DNA of 22,169 nt from Deltaproteobacteria bacterium (GTDB lineage Bacteria > Myxococcota > B64-G9), in the NCBI GenBank assembly GCA_003647095.1, contig QMME01000016.1, positions 1 through 22,169 on the forward strand, in the 5' to 3' direction. Position 1 is the first letter of the stretch, and every line of letters starts with the position of its first letter. Positions 14,531-20,614 of this stretch are shown here, piece by piece. A program made the position numbers and the translations under genes. A model generated the notes under the pieces. That model was not told where the DNA came from, ran no database searches, and saw only the letters and a program-made list of their open reading frames with translations.

Positions 14531-14782
14531 ATGGCGCAGCCGTTCGACAAACGTCTCCAGGTCTCCAAGTCGCAGTTCAAGCCCCGGGCGCTGGAGTACT
14601 TCCGGGAGGTGGAACGAACCGGGCGCGAGATCGTCATCACCGACCGGGGCCGGCCGGTGCTGCGTATCGTGCCCTACCACCGGGACGTGGAGGAGCAACT
14701 GGCCTGGCTGCGCGACTCCGTGATCGAGTACCAGCGCCCCTGCGATCCGGTGGCCGAGGACGACTGGGAGTCGGGCCGTTGA
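14531..14782 (+). CDS. Phd/YefM-family antitoxin
   Basis: An 83-residue protein with the standard Phd/YefM pattern: an N-terminal DNA-binding half ending in the REIVITDRGRPVLRIVPY strand-turn stretch (about 32-49; family: ...ITxxGKPVAxLVP) and a charged C-terminal tail that should wrap the toxin. It would neutralise the adjoining PIN-domain RNase and, with it, repress the promoter through the upstream palindromes. The start ATG 14531 has AAGGGGG six bases ahead. Its stop TGA overlaps the toxin's TTG start. The pair lies divergently from the heme operon. Family assignment is good; a specific name is not. Confidence 0.88.
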   Translation: MAQPFDKRLQVSKSQFKPRALEYFREVERTGREIVITDRGRPVLRIVPYHRDVEEQLAWLRDSVIEYQRPCDPVAEDDWESGR

Positions 14783-15174
14783 TCGTGCTCGACACCCACG
14801 TCCTGGTGTGGCTGGTCGCGCGGCCGGAGCAGCTCTCGACGCCGGCCCGCAAGAGTATCGCCGCGGCCAGGAAACAAGACGGCATCCTGGTCTCGTCCAT
14901 CAGCGTCTGGGAAGTGGCCATGCTGGTGACCAAGCAGAGGCTGGTGCTCACCATGGCCGTCGAGGAGTGGCTGAAGCGGGTGGAGGCGCTGCCTTTCCTG
15001 CATTTTGTACCGGTTGACAACTCGCTGGCGTTGCGCTCGGTAACCCTACCCGGCCGCCTGCACGGCGATCCGGCCGATCGCCTGATCGTGGCCACGGCGT
15101 TGCGGTTCGGCGCGCCACTGGTCACCCGGGACCGGCGCCTGCGCCGTTATTCCCACGTGAAGACCATCTGGTAG
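14779..15174 (+). CDS. vapC: VapC-like PIN-domain toxin
   Basis: A 131-residue PIN-domain protein, a probable magnesium-dependent RNase toxin. The acidic active-site residues are all visible: D5 in IVLDTHVLVWL, E45 in ISVWEVAML, D97/D100 in HGDPADRLIVATA and D118 in LVTRDRRL. The pattern is that of the Phd-associated VapC subgroup. Start: there is no ATG near the conserved IVLDTH; TTG 14779 places Met directly before it and overlaps the antitoxin TGA (bases TTGA), so translation is probably coupled. The long frame that opens before it, from about 14515, is a shadow of the antitoxin. The gene ends 11 bases from the convergent SRAP gene. Confidence 0.88.
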   Translation: MIVLDTHVLVWLVARPEQLSTPARKSIAAARKQDGILVSSISVWEVAMLVTKQRLVLTMAVEEWLKRVEALPFLHFVPVDNSLALRSVTLPGRLHGDPADRLIVATALRFGAPLVTRDRRLRRYSHVKTIW

Positions 15175-15185
15175 GGACGGCCCGC

Positions 15186-15851
15186 TCAGGAAGGCGCCTG
15201 TAGCAGCTCCGGTCCGTCGTGGGCGGGGTTGTTGACCAGGGTGGACACCGGGCGCACCTGCAGGGGAGTCTGCCGGGAGGCGTCGACCAGCCCGGCGAGC
15301 TCCTCCCGGCCGGGAGCCGCCGCCAGCCAACTCCGGCCCACCTCCGCCGGCAGCACGAGCGGCATGCGCCCGTGGATCTCGGCGAGCGCCGGGCCGGCCG
15401 GGGCGGTGACGATGGTGAAGGTCTCCAGCGGCCCGTCCCCGGCCCTTTCCCAGCTGTCCCACAGGCCGGCCAGGGCCAGGGGACGGCCATCGGCGGCGCC
15501 GACGAAAAACGGCTGCTTGCGCCCGCCCGCTTTCTGCCACTCGTAGAAGCCGTCGGCCGGCACCAGGCAGCGGCGCCGGTGCAGCGAATCGCGGAAGGCC
15601 GGCTTTTCCGCCAGCGTCTCCACCCGGGCGTTGATGAGCCGGTCGCCGATCTTCTCCTCCCGGGCCCAGTGCGGCACCAGTCCCCAGCGCAGTAGGCGCA
15701 GCCGGCGCTGCCCGCCTTCTTCCAGCACCACCGCCGCGCGCTGGCCGGGGGCGATGTTCCAGCGCGGGGCCAGCCCGGACGGCAGCTCGGTGACGCCGAG
15801 CCCGGCGAAGAACTCCGGATCCAGTGAAAACAACGCAAAGCGTCCGCACAT
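15186..15851 (-). CDS. yedK: SRAP-family protein (YedK/HMCES type), abasic-site DNA-protein crosslinker
   Basis: A 221-residue SRAP protein. The family forms a covalent thiazolidine bond with abasic sites in single-stranded DNA through Cys2 and so shields them from strand breakage. All key residues are present at the expected places: C2 (exposed after removal of Met1), N32 in WNIAPGQ, N74/R76 in LINARVET, E104 in GFYEW and H160 in EIHGRMPLVL. The start ATG must be at 15851, because Cys has to follow Met. It lies 38 bases after the MazF-like toxin gene on the same strand and may be co-transcribed with it. It is common in DNA-damage responses, but I see no clear LexA box here. Confidence 0.95.
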   Translation of the reverse strand: MCGRFALFSLDPEFFAGLGVTELPSGLAPRWNIAPGQRAAVVLEEGGQRRLRLLRWGLVPHWAREEKIGDRLINARVETLAEKPAFRDSLHRRRCLVPADGFYEWQKAGGRKQPFFVGAADGRPLALAGLWDSWERAGDGPLETFTIVTAPAGPALAEIHGRMPLVLPAEVGRSWLAAAPGREELAGLVDASRQTPLQVRPVSTLVNNPAHDGPELLQAPS

Positions 15852-15889
15852 GTCTTCTTCCCGTACCGTCGGAGAAGTCTATGGCTGCT

Positions 15890-16225
15890 TCAACCGACGA
15901 TCTCGTTCAGCCCGGCAATCACCCGGGCCAGCTGTTCGGGCGTGGCGGTTCCCAGGCGGCGCCCGATACGCTCCACGGCCAGGGTGCGCACCTGGCTGAT
16001 CTTCACCCAGGACCTCCGGGGCAGGAACTCGCCCGCCAGCTCCAGGGTCAAGGGAAAGCCGGCCCGCTGCGGCCGGCTGGTCAGGGCCAGGGCAATCACC
16101 GTGCCCGAGCGCTCGTTGAAGACGTCGTGGCTGATGACGAGCACCGGTCGCCGTCCCGCCTGCTCGTGTCCGCGAACCGGGTTGAGATCGGCCCAGCGAA
16201 TGTCCCCCCTCAGTATTCTGGCCAT
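15890..16225 (-). CDS. mazF: MazF/PemK-family toxin
   Basis: A 111-residue toxin of the MazF/PemK fold, a probable sequence-specific mRNA interferase. RGDIRWADLNPVRGHEQAGRRP (3-24) is the usual RGDIxxxxxxPxxGxEQxGxRP opening, with the catalytic-loop Arg. VIALALTSRP and SWVKISQVRTLAVERIG carry the Ser/Thr and the K-x-x-Q-x-R-T motif. The start ATG 16225 overlaps the last 16 bases of the antitoxin gene and has GAGGAG eight bases ahead. A longer start at 16294 would lie within the antitoxin and adds unrelated low-complexity residues. Paired with the ribbon-helix-helix antitoxin upstream. Confidence 0.92.
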   Translation of the reverse strand: MARILRGDIRWADLNPVRGHEQAGRRPVLVISHDVFNERSGTVIALALTSRPQRAGFPLTLELAGEFLPRRSWVKISQVRTLAVERIGRRLGTATPEQLARVIAGLNEIVG

Positions 16226-16452
16226 TCGGCCAGCTCCTCTCCCATGCCTTCCTCGGCCAGGTTCTTCTCGAAGGCCGCGTCCAGCTTGGCGCACTCACGG
16301 GCCAGGCGGTCACGATCGAGACGTTCGAGCTTCTCCCGTACCGCGGCCTGGATGGCCGCGCTGCGGTTGGGAAACACGGCCTCGCCCACGAGGGTGTCGA
16401 GGCGCTCCAGCATCTCGGCGTCGATGGTTATTGCTACCTTGGCCCGGGGCAT
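16210..16452 (-). CDS. Ribbon-helix-helix antitoxin of the MazF-like toxin
   Basis: An 80-residue protein. The N-terminal AKVAITIDAEMLERLDTLV forms the beta-strand and first helix of a ribbon-helix-helix DNA-binding domain, and FPNRSAAIQAAVREKL is its second helix with the typical N-R-S-x-A-I. The acidic C-terminal tail (AEEGMGEELAEWPEY) is the probable toxin-binding part. Start: ATG 16452 has a perfect AGGAGG six bases upstream; an in-frame TTG at 16458 is possible but poorer. A palindrome over the -10 region directly upstream is its likely operator. RHH antitoxins often pair with MazF/PemK toxins, in place of the AbrB-type MazE of E. coli. Confidence 0.9.
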   Translation of the reverse strand: MPRAKVAITIDAEMLERLDTLVGEAVFPNRSAAIQAAVREKLERLDRDRLARECAKLDAAFEKNLAEEGMGEELAEWPEY

Positions 16453-16464
16453 GATCAACCTCCT

Positions 16465-16500
16465 GGTATGATGTTATATCATACCCCGGCCACCGGTCAA
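16465..16500 (-). promoter_or_regulatory. Promoter and operator of the RHH antitoxin/MazF operon
   Basis: On the minus strand, TTGACC (16500-16495) and TATAAC (16478-16473) are 16 bases apart. The inverted repeat GGTATGAT-GTTAT-ATCATACC (16465-16485), eight perfect base pairs around a five-base centre, sits over the -10 box. The antitoxin ATG follows at 16452. This suggests autorepression by the RHH protein. Confidence 0.65.
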
Positions 16501-16729
16501 CCCCCGAACCACGGGGACAGGCACAGGAAAAAGTGTTTACGGATCAAGTAATTAATGTACCCGGCAGGGGCACTTCCCTGGCAACTACTTGCTTTTGAAG
16601 ACAAATATCGAAAGAACGCGTCTCTCTCCGGGTATCACTTTGATCTACAACGTCTTTCCTGCGGGCCTGTCCCCGGTGTCAAACGCGGTGTCAAACGGGG
16701 ACAACGGCAAACGACACCATGCGGGAATG
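16501..16729. repeat. Gene-free stretch with inverted and tandem repeats, possible mobile-element remnant
   Basis: GGGGACAGGC (16513-16522) recurs inverted as GCCTGTCCCC (16665-16674), about 140 bases apart. At 16674-16697 the 12-base unit CGGTGTCAAACG occurs twice in tandem and runs on into GGGGACAAC. GGGGACAGGCAC-type words are, from my recollection, frequent beside IS200/REP-associated transposase genes, but no transposase frame remains here. The middle part is visibly richer in A+T than its surroundings. I see no convincing gene. Confidence 0.5.
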
Positions 16730-17509
16730 CTACCCGCCGCCGGCCAACTCGACGATGTCGCGGAGCAGGCTTTCCAGGTGCCCGGGAATGCCGTCTGCAA
16801 AGGCCGGCCGGCCGGCGAGATCCGCCTCGATGAAGGCCGGGTCGTAGGGCATGCCCCCTAGCAGGTCGATGTCGCCCAGCCCCCGGCGGATGATCTCCAG
16901 GTCGCCGTCCCCGCGCACCTTGTTGGCCACCGCGGCCACCCGGGTGAGACCGATGTCGGCGGCCAGGCGCTTTACCGTGCGCGCCGCCTCCAGCGAGCGA
17001 GCCCCCGGTTCCACCACCACCAGCATGAGATTGACCGCCTTGGCGGTGGCCCGGCCCAGGTGCTCCACCCCGGCTTCCATGTCCATCACCAGGGCATCGT
17101 TTTCGTAGAGCACCAGGTGCTGCACCAGGTTCTTGAGCAGCACGCTCTCCGGGCACACGCAGCCCGACCCGCCGTGATCCACCGTGCCCATGACGATTAG
17201 GTGGACACCGTCCTTGACGGTGGCGAAGCGCTCGGGGATGTCGTCCACCCGGGGATTCATCCGGAAGAACCCTCCCATGGTGCCGGGCTGGGCACCGGTG
17301 CGCTCGTAGATGAGATCGTTCATGTTCACTATGGGCTCGATGGGCAGGGCGATGCCCAGGGCCGCGGCCAGGCAGGGCACGGGGTCGGCGTCCACGGCCA
17401 GCACCCGCTTGCCTCCCGCCGCCAGGTGCCGCGCCAGCAAGGCCGCCAACGTCGTCTTGCCCACCCCGCCCTTGCCGCTGACCGCCAGCTTCAGTCCCTT
17501 GTCGCTCAC
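16730..17509 (-). CDS. cooC: CooC-type ATPase for CODH/ACS nickel-site maturation
   Basis: A 259-residue MinD/ParA-like P-loop ATPase. The deviant Walker A is SGKGGVGKTT (11-20), the following DADPVPCLAAALG matches the D-x-DP-x-x-CL of CooC proteins, the CxC pair C117/C119 lies in GSGCVCPE, and DMEAGVEHLGRA (143-154) is the CooC switch-II signature. Known CooC proteins dimerise, bind nickel through the CxC and help assemble the nickel site of carbon monoxide dehydrogenase; AcsF does the same job for acetyl-CoA synthase, and sequence alone does not separate the two. The start is GTG 17509, whose bases overlap the stop of the DUF3786 gene as GTGA. Last gene of the acs segment. Confidence 0.93.
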   Translation of the reverse strand: MSDKGLKLAVSGKGGVGKTTLAALLARHLAAGGKRVLAVDADPVPCLAAALGIALPIEPIVNMNDLIYERTGAQPGTMGGFFRMNPRVDDIPERFATVKDGVHLIVMGTVDHGGSGCVCPESVLLKNLVQHLVLYENDALVMDMEAGVEHLGRATAKAVNLMLVVVEPGARSLEAARTVKRLAADIGLTRVAAVANKVRGDGDLEIIRRGLGDIDLLGGMPYDPAFIEADLAGRPAFADGIPGHLESLLRDIVELAGGG

Positions 17510-18198
17510 CGCTCACCTTCCCTTCTCCGCACCTGGCCCACCAGCCTTCCCACCACCTGGCCGCCCAGCACGGCGATGTCCTCGGTGCAAAGGTAAGCCG
17601 TGACGGAGGGTTCGTAAAGCAGGTTGCCGGTGGCGGGGAATTCCTCGTCGGCACCGTAGACCAGGACCACCACCGGCACCCGCGGCAACGGCCACAGGCG
17701 TACCGCCGCATCGCCGAAGTCGGCGGCCTCACCTCCCAGGCTGCGCCCGGCCTCGAGCAGCAACCCCGGCTCGGCGCCGAAGGCATCGGCCAGGGGAACT
17801 CCGGTGCGCGCCCGGTAGGCGTTGAAGTAAAAGCCCCCGGCCGGCACCTGCTTGAAATCGATGAGTTCCCCGGGTGGCGGCAGCGGCGTAGTGGCGGCCA
17901 GGTAGTGCAACACCAGGATGCGCTCCCAGATGGGCATCTCGGTACCGCTGCCGGCAAATTCGATGCGTCGCGCGCCCAGGTCCACCCGTGCCACCAGGTG
18001 GAAAAAATCCAACTCGACGAGCGCGCCGGCCCGCCGCGCCCCGCAACGCGCGAGCTGGGCCGGCCAGTCGACGGCCACTAGCCGCCGCCAGGCCTCCTCC
18101 TCGGCGATGCGGTAGTTGCCTTCCTCGTCGGTGCCGGAGGCCGCGCTGTCGGCAAAGAACACTCCGGGGGCCGGGCCGTTTCGCTTGGCTGTTGGCAT
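17506..18198 (-). CDS. DUF3786 protein, putative CODH/ACS accessory
   Basis: A 230-residue soluble protein with the layout of DUF3786: W-x-x-L helices near the N-terminus (EAWRRLVAVDWPAQLARCGA), a LxxHYL stretch (ILVLHYLAAT), a FKQVPAGGFYFNAYRART segment, and the C-terminal PLPRVPVVVLVYGADEEFP with LLYEPSVTAYL. No metal-binding cysteine cluster and no membrane helix are visible. No function is established that I know of. It lies between acsE and cooC and shares its stop with the cooC start (GTGA), so the two are probably translated together, suggesting a role with the CODH/ACS or corrinoid proteins (inference). Start: ATG 18198 with GGAGG five bases ahead; GTG 18219 is the alternative. Confidence 0.85.
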   Translation of the reverse strand: MPTAKRNGPAPGVFFADSAASGTDEEGNYRIAEEEAWRRLVAVDWPAQLARCGARRAGALVELDFFHLVARVDLGARRIEFAGSGTEMPIWERILVLHYLAATTPLPPPGELIDFKQVPAGGFYFNAYRARTGVPLADAFGAEPGLLLEAGRSLGGEAADFGDAAVRLWPLPRVPVVVLVYGADEEFPATGNLLYEPSVTAYLCTEDIAVLGGQVVGRLVGQVRRREGER

Positions 18199-18227
18199 GG
18201 CCACCTCCGCGGGGCGCACTCAAGTAA

Positions 18228-18259
18228 ACGGGCCGTGCGGCGGCAACCGCACGGCCCGT
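18228..18259 (-). terminator. Strong hairpin between acsE and the DUF3786 gene
   Basis: ACGGGCCGTGCGG (18228-18240) pairs with CCGCACGGCCCGT (18247-18259) over 13 GC-rich base pairs around a six-base loop. On the minus strand it is followed by TTTACTT, a weak T-run. It could end or attenuate acsE transcripts, protect the upstream message, or both. Confidence 0.55.
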
Positions 18260-18294
18260 GAAAAGTCACATCACTGCCAGGATCGACAATACGA

Positions 18295-19185
18295 CTACAG
18301 CTCCAGCCAGGAATGGCTGTAGAGCGTCTGGCCCAGCAGCATCTTGGTGGTCTTGGCGAAGCGCACTTTCTCTTCCTCGAGACCGGCCAGGTCGGGCGGG
18401 TTGCCGTCCATGACGGCATTGACCACTTCTTCCAGGTCGGGCCGGCCGCCCTTGGCCAGGTTGAGGATCTCGGTATCCAGGCCGTCGAGGATGGCCCCGG
18501 TCAGGCCCACGTGCTTGAGCATGAGCAGGTAGCACTGGTTGATGAGCGGGCGCAACTCGTTGGGAGAACCGTTGGAGACGTTGGACAGGCCGCAGGTGTT
18601 GGCGTAGTCGGGAGCCATGTCACCGAGCATGGCGATGAACTCGGTGCAGGAACCCACCTGCTGCTGCTGGCTGGAGACCGGCACCACGATGGGATCGATC
18701 CAGACATCCTCGTGGGGAATGCCGAACTCGTCGGCCTGGGCCATGAGGATGGCTCCATTGGCGGCACGCTCGTTGGAATCGCGGGGAATACCCTCGGTGC
18801 CCAGTACCAGGGCCACCGCACCGGCGTCGTACTTCTTGGCCAGCGGCCACAGGGCCTCCATGCGTTCGGGCCGGGCGGATATGGAGTTGATCACCGCCTT
18901 GCCCTTCTTGGCCTGGTACACCTGCAGGCCGGCCTCGATGGCGGAGACGTTGGAAGTATCGAGGTAGAGCGGCAGGTCGGTCACCTCCTGGACGGTCTTG
19001 ACCACCCACTGCATCAACTCCTCACCACCCTTGCGGGCCGGACCCAGATTGATGTCCAGCAGATCGGAGCCGTTGGCCACCAGCTTCTCGGTCAGTTCAC
19101 GGATGGGGCCGGCGTTGCGTTCCTTCATGGCGGCGCCGATTTTCTTGGACATGACGTTGATATTCTCCGCAATTACCCTAAACAT
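18295..19185 (-). CDS. acsE: Methyltetrahydrofolate:corrinoid/iron-sulfur protein methyltransferase
   Basis: Transfers the methyl group of methyltetrahydrofolate to the cobalt of the corrinoid iron-sulfur protein, linking the methyl branch of the Wood-Ljungdahl pathway to acetyl-CoA synthase. The 296-residue TIM-barrel protein of the pterin-binding family has SDLLDINLGPAR (40-51), LPLYLDTSN with D76 and AVINSIS with N100, matching pterin-binding positions of the known enzyme. The C-terminus is somewhat longer than the 262-residue Moorella enzyme. Start: ATG 19185 with GGGAGG ahead; the longer frame from 19221 lacks support. It lies 52 bases after acsC on the same strand. The last codons and stop form a 7-bp hairpin (18295-18301 with 18316-18322). 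Confidence 0.95.
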   Translation of the reverse strand: MFRVIAENINVMSKKIGAAMKERNAGPIRELTEKLVANGSDLLDINLGPARKGGEELMQWVVKTVQEVTDLPLYLDTSNVSAIEAGLQVYQAKKGKAVINSISARPERMEALWPLAKKYDAGAVALVLGTEGIPRDSNERAANGAILMAQADEFGIPHEDVWIDPIVVPVSSQQQQVGSCTEFIAMLGDMAPDYANTCGLSNVSNGSPNELRPLINQCYLLMLKHVGLTGAILDGLDTEILNLAKGGRPDLEEVVNAVMDGNPPDLAGLEEEKVRFAKTTKMLLGQTLYSHSWLEL

Positions 19186-19237
19186 GTCTTCCTCCCAGGG
19201 GACGTTGCCACTGACTGCCAACCGGCCGCATCAGCAA

Positions 19238-20590
19238 TCAGCCGGCAAATTTCTCGCGCAGGAAAGCGGGTATATTGGCCGCCTCGCGCGGGCCCACGTG
19301 CACCTGCCAGTCCGAGCCGACCTCTTCTTCGAGGTCGCCCTGTATCACCGCCGCGTAGCCCGGAATGATGATGTTGCGCTTCTGGAGCTTGTCCTTGATG
19401 CCGCTCTTGTTGATGAAGGAACCCAGCAGGTCGCCCACGAACTTGCCGGCAGCCCAGGCGGTGAGCACCGACAGGCCCTCGGTGTCCAGCACCGCCAGGT
19501 AGGACGGTACCCGGCTGTTTTCGATCTCGCCGGAGACGATGAAGTAGGTAAGCGAGAAGTTCGAGGTGCACAACACCGGGCTGTCGGGACCGGGATTGTT
19601 GATCTCGTAGATCTTCTGCTCGGTCTTCATGGGCCGCTGCGGATCGGTGTAGATGTTGAGCCGCTCGAGCAGCAGCGGGAAGAGGTTCTCGCCCTGGAAA
19701 TCGCTGAGCACGATGATGCCGGCATACTTGGCCAGCAGCAGCGCGGCGTAGAGATTCTCCAGCATGAAGTCGTCGGTCATCTCGAAGGGCAGCACGATGG
19801 TGGGGAACCCCAACTGGCGGAACTTCTTCTGGACCGCGGATTCGCGGATGCGGATTTCGTCCTGCAGGGCCGCCAGGATCTGGCGCGAGCCGGGATCGAT
19901 TACCAGGTCTTCCACGCCGGCATCGTTGAGCTTCTTGGTCAGCTCGGCCAGGGCCTCCAGGCCCTCGGCCTTGACGGCCAGGGGCAGCTTCTTTTCCTTG
20001 GCCAGCTTGCCCATGGCGTCGGCGTTGTCGGCGGTGGCCGCGTAAAGCAGCGGCTTGCGCGCGGCGGCCACCTCCACCGCGGCGGTCATGAGCTCGGCGT
20101 TTTCGGTCATGAGAATGATGCCGCGATCGGTCTTCTCCACCACCTTCTTCACCAGGTTGACGAACTTGCCCTGGTCACCGCTCGAGGCCTTCACGGCCAC
20201 GGCGTTGCTCTTCAGTATCAAACCCACCCGCTCGTAGACCAGGTCGTTGAAGCGCTCCAGCTTGCCGTCGATACTGGCCTCGTCCTCGTCGTCGCTGACC
20301 AGCACGGCCAGCCCGGTGGGATTGAAGAAGGTCTTCTCGTGGCGAAACAGCACCGTCTCGCCTCCCACCTTGAAGGCGCCGTCACCGGTGCCGATTTCCA
20401 CGGTACGAATCGGCGGCGCCGACTCGGCGGCCAGCTTCTGCTTGGCCTCCTCGGAAACGTAGGGGCACTGGCTGAGCTCGGCCTTGCCAGCGGCCAGGTT
20501 CATGGCGAACGCCAGGCAGGTGGGCACCCCGCATTCCTTGCAGTTGGTCTTGGGAAGCAACTGGAAAATCTGAATACCTGTGAGGCCCAT
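19238..20590 (-). CDS. acsC: Corrinoid/iron-sulfur protein large subunit
   Basis: The large (gamma) subunit of the CFeSP that carries the methyl group between AcsE and acetyl-CoA synthase. The N-terminal [4Fe-4S] motif is intact: C17, C20, C25 and C42 in TNCKECGVPTCLAF...LSQCP, used to re-reduce cob(II)alamin. The long middle is the TIM barrel and the C-terminal third (from about NPGPDSPVLCTSNFSLTYF) is the corrinoid-binding domain. Length 450 residues, close to the 446 of the Moorella protein. Start ATG 20590 with GGAGG seven bases ahead, 24 bases after the acsB stop. The partner small subunit AcsD is not in the window; it may be beyond the right edge or elsewhere. Confidence 0.96.
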   Translation of the reverse strand: MGLTGIQIFQLLPKTNCKECGVPTCLAFAMNLAAGKAELSQCPYVSEEAKQKLAAESAPPIRTVEIGTGDGAFKVGGETVLFRHEKTFFNPTGLAVLVSDDEDEASIDGKLERFNDLVYERVGLILKSNAVAVKASSGDQGKFVNLVKKVVEKTDRGIILMTENAELMTAAVEVAAARKPLLYAATADNADAMGKLAKEKKLPLAVKAEGLEALAELTKKLNDAGVEDLVIDPGSRQILAALQDEIRIRESAVQKKFRQLGFPTIVLPFEMTDDFMLENLYAALLLAKYAGIIVLSDFQGENLFPLLLERLNIYTDPQRPMKTEQKIYEINNPGPDSPVLCTSNFSLTYFIVSGEIENSRVPSYLAVLDTEGLSVLTAWAAGKFVGDLLGSFINKSGIKDKLQKRNIIIPGYAAVIQGDLEEEVGSDWQVHVGPREAANIPAFLREKFAG

Positions 20591-20614
20591 ATCGATCCTC
20601 CCGCGAATGGGTTG

